A model generated the notes under the pieces. The model ran no database searches and had not been told where the DNA came from. It saw only the letters and a program-made list of their open reading frames with translations. The position numbers and the translations under genes are program-made. Positions 1-10,149 of a DNA stretch of 64,000 nucleotides are shown in pieces (within the stretch, counting starts at the first letter, position 1; each line of letters begins with the position of its first letter). This stretch comes from Zingiber officinale (taxonomy: Eukaryota > Streptophyta > Magnoliopsida > Zingiberales > Zingiberaceae): positions 126,900,532 to 126,964,531 of the forward strand of contig NC_055996.1 of assembly GCF_018446385.1 (NCBI RefSeq), written 5' to 3'.

Positions 1-631
1 AGGAGAAGGCCGAAACTTGGGTTCGGGTGAGCCCTATTCCGGATGATCGAGATCACCCAAGCTAACAGAGCTGGAGCGAAAGATCCGGACCGAAAGATCC
101 GGACCGAGACGAGCTGAACCGGAGCAGAGGAACTGGACCGCAAAAAGCCAACTCGATTGACTTATGTGGTCCGGACGCCCAGAACCCTTCCGGGCGCCCG
201 GAACCTAAATTTTATCAGTGATGATGTGGACGATGACTTACGCGTTGGGGATAGAATGCTATCCCCCCAGGCGCCCGGAACCCTTTCAGGCGCCCCGAAT
301 AGTGCTATAAATATAGTACTGATTTCAACAGTCAATTCAATTTACTAGTAATCCATTTCTCTATGCTATACTTTTCTTCTGTATTGTTAACACTGTAAGA
401 GGCTATTCCACCCGAAGGAGATCTTCATATAGTGCGCTACTTTCTCCTTGGATTAGAAAGCTTTTGATTGCAAACCAAGTAACTCCTTTATGTCTGCTTT
501 CTTTTAATTAGTCTCTGTTTTTTTAATTACAAGTATTCTTTATTTAGTTGATAGTCCGAGAAATGGTAGATTTATTTTTTTTTCAGGGCAATTCACCCCT
601 CCCCTCTTACCGGCCTCCAAAGGGACCAACA
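1..631 (+). repeat. 3' part of a copia-type LTR (D-like family), cut by the window edge
   Basis: The first bases match the start-proximal part of the two LTRs of element D (around 26820 and 29400): the same 'gggttcgggtgagccc' stretch, then alternating 'ggaccgaga' units, a TATA-like ctataaata near 305, a 'ccgaaggag' motif near 413 and a C-rich end finishing in CCAACA at 631. The LTR therefore reads on the plus strand and its beginning lies outside the window. No primer-binding site follows it, so it may be a solo LTR. It has diverged a good deal from D, so it is either an older copy or a sister family. The short reading frames in it are not genes. Confidence 0.7.
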
Positions 632-788
632 CTAGTGAGTGAAGCTAGGCAACCCTAGGGGAGATAACCTTAGGTTATACTTGAATTCTGTTAACACTGT
701 TTTCTCTTATCTATTGTGCTAACTCAGTGTTGCAGGGGAGTTCAGCTAGGTCGACGGGCTGACTAGGTAGCTAGCACGAAGACCAAAC
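632..788 (+). repeat. Left piece of a gypsy-like LTR remnant
   Basis: This stretch is the left side of an LTR-like sequence that continues at 5575 after the inserted gag-only element. The bridge is the TSD CAAAC (784-788 and 5570-5574), and similar 'gtcgacgggctgac' and 'gtcgacaggctgac' segments lie on the two sides of the insert. No coding capacity is seen. Confidence 0.5.
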
Positions 789-1815
789 TGTTGGAGGATC
801 GGTGGCAAGCTTGAAGGGGGGTTGGATAGACGGCACCCCCAAATCGTTCGCTTTCTACGTATTTGTTAGTTGCGCAGCGGAATACAAATAATACAAACAC
901 AAATACGAAAGCTAAATACAAATACAAAGAACAAGAAAGAGCAAGCAAACCAACAAGCGCCGATTTACGTGGTTCGGAGATAAAGCTCCTACTCCACGGT
1001 GTGTCCGTAAGGTGGACGATCCCTATCCGTCGGTGGATTGCTCCCCGGAAGACCTCCGGCTAGCTCAAACCTCCTTGTGGGTGGAGAAACCTCACCACAA
1101 CACTCACCAACAACACTTGGACACAAGGGAACCTTGAGCACTTTGGTGACTACTAATTAGGCTTTAACCAAGTCTAATTTCGTCACCTTGGCCGGCCATA
1201 CCAAGCTTCTTCTTATAGAGCTTGGAACAAATCAGAACCTGATTTGCCCGTTACCAGTCGACTGGTCCTTGCACCAGTCGATTGATGCCAGCCCAACGGC
1301 TCTCTCAACGGCTATCTGCTACAGTGCATCAGTCGACTGGTCCATACACCAGTCGACTGCTACAGTAACTGCTACAGTGCGCTACAGTTACTGCTACAGT
1401 GCCGCTACAGTAAAACCCTAAAACTAGGATTTTACTCCGAGTACAATCTCTCATGCACTCGTACCCTCACGACTCATTTGACTCTTCTTTGCAGCCTTGA
1501 CCTCTTGCCTTCAAGCCTATGACCTTTGGCTCTTGTCCCTCGGATGCATCCAAGCCCGCGACTTGTCTCCAATGTCATCCTTCGCGTATGCCTCGAAGTC
1601 GCTTACCTCGGCCATTGTCCTTGCTGCCTTGTCCATGGTCCCTCGGATGCTCCATCCTTCACCGGACCCGAAGCTGTCAACCTGAGTCACATGTGTCACC
1701 TGCAGTCCTGCACAACTCAAGTACACATATCAAATAACAAGGGTAAACCTAACTTAAACCCTTTGCCCAAACACCAAAACACATGGTCCCACGAACCATT
1801 GGGATTGCTCCAACA
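789..1815 (-). repeat. 3' LTR of the gag-only copia element
   Basis: This LTR is 1027 bp long with TG...CA ends and pairs with 4542-5569. It contains several copies of a SalI-centred palindrome (accagtcgactggt and variants, about 1255-1365) and a run of GCTACAGT units (about 1315-1410). Both are preserved in the other LTR. Confidence 0.92.
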
Positions 1816-1829
1816 ATCTCCCCCTTTTT
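1816..1829 (-). other. Polypurine tract of the gag-only copia element
   Basis: Read on the minus strand, the 14 bases directly before the 3' LTR are AAAAAGGGGGAGAT. This is the expected plus-strand primer of an LTR retrotransposon and fixes the element's orientation. Confidence 0.85.
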
Positions 1830-3041
1830 GGTGTTTGGCAATACGTTTGAGTTAGGGAAAACATATAACAAATAAACATGCTAAAACCAATGGACTTACG
1901 ATGCCAAGGCTACACACTTGGACTTACTCCGCCGAATGGACTTACGTTGCCAAGGCTACACACTTGGCAACCGCCGAATCAAAATGCAAACATGCATTGG
2001 AACCTATCACAAGGCTCCCCCTACACCTACGCTCCCCATTGAGCTAGGATTTTATCACAGGACTTTTTAAGAACCTATCCCAAGGCTCCCCCTACGCAAA
2101 GGCACTAAAGGTTTTCCCAACTAAACCTTAATTCTCCCCCTTTGCCTAACATCCAAAAAGTTCTCCAACAATATCCCAATTGTTGAAAATTTCTCATCCA
2201 AACTGACCCTAAACTCATGTATTAATCCCCCTTGGATCTCATACATCTAAGTGAGTTGTTATGGTCACAAACCAATGCTGAAAATAGTTTTAGACTGTTA
2301 TCAGTCGACTGCCCCCTTCGACGGAACCTTACAGAACCATTCTGTGGTCGAAATCTACTGTTACCAGTCGACTGGTATCGGCACCAGTCGACTGGTATCG
2401 ACAAAATGAGCTTACAGAACCATTCTGTGCTCAAAAACATTGTTACCAGTCGACTGGTACCCTATTTCTGAAAAAATCAACCTTTTCAGGCCACCTTCAG
2501 AAATGCACCAGAAATTCCCTAGACCTCCAAAAATTCCCAAATTTTGTGGAGAGGTCTATTGTGCCCTTGTCTACTTGGAAAAAATATATTAAAAAATATA
2601 TCTATTACCAATCCCAAGATTGACACAAAATCCAAAACTAGCTAAATGGTTCAATTGAACCTTGACCTAAAGTCCTAGTTTTGGCTTCCTTTTGATGTAT
2701 TTACCCATACCAACCCACAATGCATCCCTAGCATTGGTTTGTATGGCATATATACATCCAAAACTAATTATCATGCAATATGACCCCAACTGTCATATTT
2801 CTTGCATGAAACACAAACCATGTGTGCCAATTCCCTATGTTTGAGACTCAAGTCCGTCTCTAAACCACTTGGCACACTCCATGGCTCCTCTAGACCCCCA
2901 AGTAGAACCCACCTGAGATCCATTGGCCATGGGTCCCAAATTGACTCTTGGAGCTCCCCCTAGAGCTCTTTACCTTAGTCACCTCCCTAGGTGACTCATC
3001 TATTGTGACCAAACCACAATGATGTCCCTTAGAAGATCTCC
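1830..3041 (-). other. Non-coding internal region of the gag-only element
   Basis: This is the position where pol would be expected, but no pol domain can be read in any frame. The stretch carries more copies of the accagtcgactggt palindrome (about 2298-2460), two tandem 'accttgccaaggctacacacttgg'-like blocks near 1895-1970, and repeated 'aaggctccccctac' motifs. The short reading frames here appear spurious. Confidence 0.6.
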
Positions 3042-4487
3042 TTATCTTCTTGACCTTGGACACATCATCCTTGCCATAATCATATGCAACTCTAGCATAT
3101 TATTTTTATTGGCCTTGGATGACTCTCCCTTGCCCTTATCATGTGCCACCCTAGCACATGGTCTCCTTTTGACCTTGGAGGGACTAGATCGGTATCCCAA
3201 GCCCGATCTATCATTGTTGGGTTTTTGGCTACCCAACACCATACTTAATCCCTTAGATCCAATAGTGAATCTCTTAAGGAATTTCTCTAAACCATCAAGC
3301 TTTGCCTTCAAAGATTGATTCTCCCTTTCTAGGTTCCTAACCCTAGAGTCAACATGTCCACCTTGGACATTCCTAGACCTACCCTTTCTAGGCATATGTC
3401 TCCCCTTCTTGGGATTAATGCCTTGTGTCTCCTTAGATCTACCATTTCTAAATTTATCATGCATAGATTTCCTAGGGTTATGATCCACATTTACCCTATT
3501 CCGATCATGATATTTAAATCCAAAATTTTGCATGGGCATATAATGATTAACATTATTTTTCCTAGCATGCATGGAGGAGTTTAAATTTGAATTAACCTTC
3601 AAGTTAGGGTATACCTCCCTTACCCTTGAAGCTCCCCCTTAACTCTTGCTTCTCTTCTTCTCCCATTTCTTCAAATGCGCCAACTTCTTGATTTCTTTCT
3701 TCTTTAGGCATTTGGTGTGGTAATGACCCCGCTCACCACACGTGAAGCACACTATGTGCCATTTCTTCTCCTTCTTTTGGGCTTCTTTATTCCTACAACC
3801 CATGTTAGTATTCAAAATAACTTGATTGGGTTTAGGAGTTACCTTCTTCTTACCCAATGGACATCTACTCTTGTAGTGCTCCTTCTCATTGCACCCGAAG
3901 CATATTATATGGTCTTTTGACTTCACTTCGGTGGAGGTGCTTGCTAGGTTGATTTCCAAGACTTCTTCTTCTTCGCTTGTCTTGGATTGTTCTTCAACCT
4001 TTGAGGATGTCTCCTCATCCACACTAGTGGATGACATTTCTTCATCCTTCTCCTCTTTCTCCTCGGAAGTTAAGTGCTCTTCACCTTCCGATTGCTCCTC
4101 CTCTACTTGAGCTTCTTCATCCGTTTCTTCGAATTTTTCTTCTTCTTGTGTATGCATAGGTTCTTCCCATTGAGCATTCTTTATCTTGCTCCACAAATCA
4201 TGAGCATTCTCGTATTTACCTACAAGGCTCATTACGTCATAAGGCAAAATATCAATTAATATAGATATTACCTTGTCGTTTGCCTTTGACCGAGAGGTTT
4301 GCTCTTCCGTCCAATGTCGTGGTCGGAGCTTCTTCCTTTTCTTGTCCTTCGGGACTTCAAACGGCTCTTTGACCACCATCATGGTGTTCCAATCCGTGTT
4401 GAAGAAGACCTCCATCTTCATCATCCAATATGTGATGTCCCATAAGCTTCTACCTTCAAGCTTTGGCGGTTCAATCAAGCCGGTCAT
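3042..4487 (-). pseudogene. Copia gag, interrupted by one in-frame stop
   Basis: The frame opens with ATG at 4487, 41 bp from the primer-binding site, in the usual place for gag. The first part (282 codons) starts MTGLIEPPKLEGRSLW and has a capsid-like region, an acidic Glu/Ser-rich linker and two CCHC zinc knuckles (CFGCNEKEHYKSRC and CFTCGERGHYHTKC). A TAA at 3639-3641 then interrupts the frame. The same frame continues for about 200 codons through a basic region and a coiled-coil segment (ERENQSLKAKLDGLEKFLKR), with the conserved GSQKPNNDRSGLGY block near the end, and stops at 3042. Gag-type proteins of this lineage normally keep the knuckles and coiled coil in one chain, so the TAA looks like a disabling mutation or, less likely, a readthrough site. 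Particle formation in trans is possible only if the stop is tolerated. Confidence 0.8.
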
Positions 4488-4527
4488 CTTTGCTTCCTTG
4501 GCGGTTAGTCCAATGGAGAGCGGCCTC

Positions 4528-4539
4528 GCTCTGATACCA
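4528..4539 (-). other. Primer-binding site (initiator Met-tRNA) of the gag-only element
   Basis: The minus strand reads TGGTATCAGAGC, the standard copia primer-binding site, two bases inside the 5' LTR. Confidence 0.9.
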
Positions 4540-4541
4540 CT

Positions 4542-5569
4542 TGTTGGAGGATCCGTGGCCGGCTTGAAGGGGGGGTTGGATAGACGGCACCCCCAAATCG
4601 TTCGCTTTCTACGTATTTGTTAGTTGCGCAGCGGAATACAAATAATACAAACACAAATACGAAAGCTAAATACAAATACAAAGAACAAGAAAGAGCAAGC
4701 AAACCAACAAGCGCCGATTTACGTGGTTCGGAGATAAAGCTCCTACTCCACGGTGTGTCCGTAAGGTGGACGATCCCTATCCGTCGGTGGATTGCTCCCC
4801 GGAAGACCTCCGGCTAGCTCAAACCTCCTTGTGGGTGGAGAAACCTCACCACAACACTCACCAACAACACTTGGACACAAGGGAACCTTGAGCACTTTGG
4901 TGACTACTAATTAGGCTTTAACCAAGTCTAATTTCGTCACCTTGGCCGGCCATACCAAGCTTCTTCTTATAGAGCTTGGAACAAATCAGAACCTGATTTG
5001 CCCGTTACCAGTCGACTGGTCCTTGCACCAGTCGATTGATGCCAGCCCAACGGCTCTCTCAACGGCTATCTGCTACAGTGCATCAGTCGACTGGTCCATA
5101 CACCAGTCGACTGCTACAGTAACTATTACAGTGCGCTACAGTTACTGCTACAGTGCCGCTACAGTAAAACCCTAAAACTAGGATTTTACTCCGAGTACAA
5201 TCTCTCATGCACTCGTACCCTCACGACTCATTTGACTCTTCTTTGCAGCCTTGACCTCTTGCCTTCAAGCCTACTTCCTTTGGCTCTCGTCCCTCGGATG
5301 CACCCAAGCCCGCGGCTTGTCTCCAATGCCATCCTTCGCGTATGCCTCGAAGTCGCTTCCCTCGGCCATTGTCCTTGCTGCCTTGTCCATGGTCCCTCGG
5401 ATGCTCCATCCTTCACCGGACCCGAAGTTGTCAACCTGAGTCACATGTGTCACCTGCAGTCCTGCACAACTCAAGTACACATATCAAATAACAAGGGTAA
5501 ACCTAACTTAAACCCTTTGCCCAAACACCAAAACACATGGTCCCACGAACCATTGGGATTGCTCCAACA
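4542..5569 (-). repeat. 5' LTR of the gag-only copia element
   Basis: This 1028-bp LTR is the partner of 789-1815. Differences seen by eye include changes near 4554-4562, an ACTGC to ACTATT-type change near 5123, and several substitutions between 5270 and 5430. TSD CAAAC follows at 5570-5574. Confidence 0.92.
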
Positions 5570-5574
5570 CAAAC

Positions 5575-6875
5575 AAGTCGACAGGCTGACTTAATATTTG
5601 GCAGGTAAGTTAAGGCAAGTCACTGGAGGGGAGTGACTTGGTGAGGACGCGTTTCCAGTTAGGGAACTTAGGCGTCGATCCAACTTAGAACCATTTCGGG
5701 AATATAAGTTGAGATCGTGACTAGATTCTGGTCTCGATGAGACGAAATCTAATTATTACTCTGTTTTACTATATTTGTGCTAACTTTTGTTTTGCATGGT
5801 AGTTTAACTTAGGGGTGACAATTCGGTTCGGGTTCGGGTTGACGGGTTCGGGTTGACGGGTTCAGGTTGGCGGGTTAGCAAATGACAACCTGAACTCGAC
5901 CTGATTATTAATTCGGGTCAAACTATTCAACCTGAACCTGATCTATTTATTTGCACTTGACTCGAACCTGACCCATTTGACCCGTTTAATCCGTTTGACC
6001 CGAATATGATCTGAATTCATTAAAGGAATTTTGTATATTAAATTAAAAATTAAAACTAACATTTATCTACATAAATTGAAAATCCATATTATAAATGATA
6101 AGTCATAGCAACATTGCAATCAATAACATATCTCTATGTTTAGGGTTTTTAACTTTTTTTAAATTTGTAATTTTAGTTTAAATTTATAATTATTTATAAA
6201 CGGGTTCGCGGGTTGTAAGTGGATCATTTCAGGTTGACCCGAACCCGACCTGTTTATTAATTGGGTCAATTGGGTCGACCCGATTTCGACCCGAACCCGA
6301 AACTACCCAATCCTAACATGATTTTTTCGTGTTCGGTTCGGGTTGTGTTTTCGTATCAGGTTAAAAATTGTCACCCTTAGTTTAACTTTTATTTTGCCTT
6401 GGACTAACATTTTCATGCAGGAAAATGATTTTTTGAAAAATGGTAGTCCGGATGCTCAGAACTGGTCCGAGCGCCCGGAAGGGATCCGGGCGCCCAGAGC
6501 ACTCCTATAAAAGGAGCCTTCCTCTAGAGCTACAACAACTGCTTCCTACGACTGCTCTATTGTGCTCTGCTCCTGCAACGCGACGACGCTTCTCCGACAA
6601 CTTACGGCTCAAGTTATTTTTAATTGTTGTTGGTATATTTTATTTTAAAATGAGTTCTTGTACTTTCATTTGTAAACACTTTTCGAACTGCTAGTGAATT
6701 GTCTAACGAAAACACTCGACGAGTGCGGGCCTTGAAGTAGGAGTCGACGAAGGCTCCGAACCAAGTAAAACTGGTTAGAGTTAGCGTTGTAATTTTTATT
6801 TTCTACTGCATACTCGCAACGAATTTTCAATCGCTATTCACCTCACCCCCCTCTAGCAACTTCTACGATCCAACA
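5575..6875 (+). repeat. Right part of an LTR remnant, interrupted by a MITE
   Basis: LTR-like sequence continues from 632-788. It has a TATA-like tataaaag at about 6506, a following T-rich and polyadenylation-like stretch, and a pyrimidine-rich 3' end that finishes in CCAACA at 6875. The 567-bp MITE at 5811-6377 sits inside it with its own TSD. The internal part of the parent element is absent, so this is a solo or truncated LTR older than both inserts. The family is not recognised with confidence. Confidence 0.55.
5811..6377. mobile_element. Mutator-like MITE with telomere-like GGGTT-rich ends
   Basis: The element starts AGGGGTGACAATT and ends AATTGTCACCCT, giving short terminal inverted repeats. 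It is flanked by an 11-bp direct repeat TAGTTTAACTT at 5800-5810 and 6378-6388. A 9-11 bp TSD is typical of Mutator-like (MULE) elements. The two ends are rich in CGGGTTCGGGTTGACGGGTT-like tracts and their complements, so the ends can fold on each other, while the middle is AT-rich. No transposase frame is present, so it is non-autonomous. Confidence 0.85.
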
Positions 6876-6969
6876 CATGTAGAAACTAGTAAAGGCACTG
6901 CAAACAGGTGACCTTCATAATTTAGTCCTTGTTAATTGGAGAACAAATGATGTTGACAAAAACGGTTAT

Positions 6970-7740
6970 TGATGTGGTGATAAAGGGAGTCCACTAAGCA
7001 TGAGTTAAAGACGAGAACAGTAGTCGACGCGGAGGTCAAAGTCAAGGTGGTTAAAAGCAGGAAACCGCCAACTTACCAAAGTCAGTCGAGAAGGTGGCAA
7101 CGGGCCGAGCGGGCTTGAAGGGTCTGATCAGCCCGGAGGTTCATCTAAGCAGATCGCTCGCTCGACTAGGACGACTATAGAGAGGACATCCGATGCTCAT
7201 AACTGTGATGATCTTTTAAGGGCTAGCTAGTCTGACCAGACTATCTGTCCGACCGGGCGAGGAACGACCTATTGAGCCGAGTGACCATGGAGGAGAACAA
7301 CCTTGAGCGACCGGGCGGGGAACACTGGCCAAGCGGCTCCCTCGCTCGGCCAGATTGTGGGACCCCTCGCTGGGCTCATCATATCCTTCTGGGAGTTACT
7401 GTCGCTGACAATGGGGCATGGTCAATAGGCAAATCGTACGACAGAAGTTTCAACTGTCATGTCAGGGATTCACACGCCTTGTTAAGGAAGGGTGTTAGAG
7501 ACACTTTTCGGACATGTCTTTTCATAGAACAGTTGGGAAAGCATGCACCTACCTTGAAAAGTGTGCACGTCTACTACTGAAACACTATATAAAGGGGGGT
7601 CCATGCACCGGCAGAGATATGCATTATTTATGCTTGAGCTCCTATTGTTGCTATAGTTCTTTACTATCTTTCTAATATTCAGGTGTCTGATTTGATTGTC
7701 AGAGGGTCAACACCGAGAACCTCTTCTCTAATCCGAAATT
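6970..7740 (+). repeat. Truncated Tat-gypsy LTR fragment
   Basis: The sequence starts TGATGTGGTGATAAAGGG and follows the LTRs of elements A and B, read on the strand opposite to theirs, to about 7740. Shared landmarks are the 'gaggtcaaagtcaaggtgg' block, the 'agcgggcttgaagg' region, a TATA box near 7588 (actatataaa) and the 'catgcaccggcagagatatgcattatt' region. The final part of the LTR is missing and no TSD was found. The small reading frame at 7272-7580 lies inside the LTR and is not called a gene. Confidence 0.7.
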
Positions 7741-8282
7741 GACGTTCTTGATTTTGCAAAATGGAGAAGAGTGTTTGCAAGGTCATATCCCCAACTAATT
7801 GTCTTCACTATTTTCATATAGGATCAATCATCAATTAATTGAAACACATATGCTTCTAAAGGAGATTAAAAGTCTAAAGCCCAATTATATGTTTTACGAA
7901 TCAATTAATCAATTAATGCGTAGGGAATTCATATGAACATAGTGTAAATATACAAACTCACCTTTGTTATAAATATGTGCAGAGTGTAAATCCCAAGATT
8001 TGGGTGTAATTTGTGAGTGGTATCCATGAGAAAGAGGTTTAATTTGGATAAAAGGAATTTACTTTTTATACTTTGCCTTTTTAATTGCTACTTATCCTCG
8101 AATTGAATTTTTTTTCTCATATTTGTATTTAATTGCTTAGTTATTTTTGAATCTTTTGTATGAAATATTGATTAATAATAAACCATGTAATTAGAGAAAG
8201 CAAGAACATAATGAGAACACTCCACTGCCTTTGACCCCTAGATTTGTAGAGTTGTGGTAATCTTTTCAGGATGGCCATGTTT
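7741..8282. other. AT-rich stretch without a recognisable gene
   Basis: No convincing coding region, RNA gene or terminal repeat was seen. The stretch is AT-rich with several 'atcaattaatt' motifs and separates the LTR fragment from the copia element E. Confidence 0.5.
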
Positions 8283-8318
8283 TCAATTAGGTTTTGCACA
8301 AAGGAAACAAGTTCCATT
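8283..8318 (+). repeat. 36-bp direct repeat, left copy, flanking copia element E
   Basis: The 36 bases before the left LTR of E recur directly after its right LTR at 12767-12802 with one mismatch (C versus T near the end). The length far exceeds the 5-bp TSD of an LTR retrotransposon. Confidence 0.85.
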
Positions 8319-8520
8319 TGTTAGAGAAAATTAGGAGAAGGATAAAAAGACAAAGATGGACAAGTGGAATACAAACATGTAGCCTATTTATAAGCTACCT
8401 ACATAACCCACTAACTCCACAATTCACCCCACTAACTCAACTACTCTACCCCACGACTACCACTACTACCAATCATTGTCACCACTATCTCAATTGTTAG
8501 TTTTGAATCATTTATCAACA
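8319..8520 (-). repeat. 3' LTR of element E
   Basis: This 202-bp LTR has ends TGTTAG...CAACA. It lacks a stretch of about 35 bp (around 12587-12620 in the partner) that includes 'tctctcacgcttcttc', which accounts for the length difference. Confidence 0.85.
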
Positions 8521-8534
8521 CTCCCCCTTAATTC

Positions 8535-10149
8535 AAAATTACAAACACCAAGACACGATCTAAAATAAATAAACTTCTCTCTTGGAAGTAACTTCGTTAA
8601 GATATCCGTCACTTGTTCATGTATACTGCAGTGCTCCAATATAATTTCTTTATTTGCAACTAAGTCTCGATTGAAATGTAGACGAATATCAATATATTTA
8701 GTCCTCTCATGGAAAGTTAGATTTTTTTGTCATTGCAATTGTCGCCTTATTATCACAAAAAATAATAGTTGTATCATTTTGTTGTTGGTGAAGATCTGCA
8801 AGTAATCTTCTAACCCAAATTGCTTGACATGCTGCTGAAGTTGCTGTTACATATTCTGCTTCTGAAGACGATAAGGCTGTAGTAGCTTGTTTCTTTGAAC
8901 TCTATGAAATTGCTCCTGATCCAATATTAAAAACACTAGTTGAGGTGCTCCTTCGATCATCCACTGAATTTGCCCAATCACTATCAGTGAACCCGTAAAG
9001 ATCAAATTTTGAAACTTTACTATAATAAATTTCATAATCAACGGTTCCAGCAACATAGCGTAAAATCCTTTTAGCTGCTCCAAGATGATGCTTCGTAGGA
9101 TTTTGCATAAACCTGGAGATTACACCAACAGAAAAAATAATATCTGGTCTAGTATGAGTTAGATAAATTAAACCTCCAACCAAACTTCTAAAATTTCTTG
9201 CATTAGCTTTTTCTGAACCATCTTCCAATTATACTTTCTCATTTATATTCATAGGTGTAGTAGCTGGATTGCAATTGAATAAGTTGAACCTTTTCAGAAG
9301 ATCTGTCGCATATTTTCTTTGTGAGATAAAGATCCCATCAACTCCTTGCTTAACTTCAAGACCAAGAAAATAATGTAATATTCCCATATCTGACATCTCA
9401 AACCTCTTCATCATATTAGATTTAAAATCAGTCAATAGAGAATAAGAAGAAATCATATAAATTATATCATCGACATAAAGGCACGCAATAATATAATCAT
9501 CTCTACCTTATTTTTTCACATAGAGAGTGGCTTCATTTTCACTTCTTGTGAAACCATGTTGACGAAAATAACCATCAATCTTGCTATACCATGCTCGTGG
9601 GGCTTGTTTTAACCCATAAAGTACCTTTCTCAATTTATACACCTTCGTCTCTTTGCCTTCAATTATAAAACCTTCTGGCTGATCTACATAAACTTCTTCT
9701 TGCAAATTGTCATTTAGAAATGCAGATTTAACATCAAATTGATAAACAAGCCAATGCATTTGTGCAGCTAATGCTAGGACAATTCTCACAGTTTCAAATT
9801 TAGCAACTGGAGAAAAGGTTTCTTCGAAATCAATACCTTGTTGTTACGAATACCCTTTTGCAACAAGTCGAGCTTTGTATTTTTGATGGTTCCATCGGCA
9901 TGATATTTTGTTTTAAACACCCACTTGAGACCAATCACGCACATTCTTGCCTTCGGGTAGATCTACCATCTCCCATATTTCATTTTTATGGATTGCAATT
10001 AACTCTTCTTTCATTGCATTCCTCCATTCCTCTTTTGTTACTTCTTCTTCAAAGGTTGTAGGATCTATAACCAAAAGAGTAAATTGACTTGACTCATATA
10101 TTTCTCTTAAACATCTATCCTTTGCTGGAGGTGCTTCATCAAAAGATTC
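8535..10149 (-). pseudogene. Element E reverse transcriptase and RNase H, frameshifted
   Basis: On the minus strand the RT core can be followed from about 9900 down: [31 protein letters not shown], then the catalytic YVDD within ACLYVDDIIY near 9470-9485, then LHYFLGLEVKQG. RNase H follows with LTHTRPDIIFSVGVISRFM, GFTDSDWANSVDDRRS and the later SSSEAEYVTATSAACQAIW segment. The reading is spread over several ORFs (9508-9789, 9229-9456, 8902-9228) separated by stops; one stop follows YVKK directly before the YVDD block. The polypeptide cannot be made as a unit. Confidence 0.88.

Larger units (their letters stand above)
789..5569 (-). mobile_element. Gag-only (non-autonomous) SIRE-like copia LTR retrotransposon
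   Basis: A 4.78-kb element is bounded by two nearly identical LTRs of 1027 and 1028 bp that start TGTTGG and end CCAACA, with a perfect 5-bp TSD CAAAC at 784-788 and 5570-5574. It is transcribed on the minus strand: a primer-binding site complementary to initiator Met-tRNA (TGGTATCAGAGC, 4528-4539) lies 2 bp inside the right LTR, and a purine tract (1816-1829) abuts the left LTR. The only coding region is gag (3042-4487). No protease, integrase, reverse transcriptase or RNase H was found, so movement would need enzymes from another copia element. About a dozen differences between the LTRs, counted by eye, suggest a recent insertion. Long LTRs and a gag with two zinc knuckles followed by a coiled coil suggest the SIRE/Maximus lineage (inference). 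Confidence 0.9.

Noticed and set aside
3042-3602. A separate gene encoding a 186-residue protein
   Set aside because: It is in the same frame as the upstream gag ORF, its only start is a TTG, and only one TAA separates the two, so it is the rest of gag.
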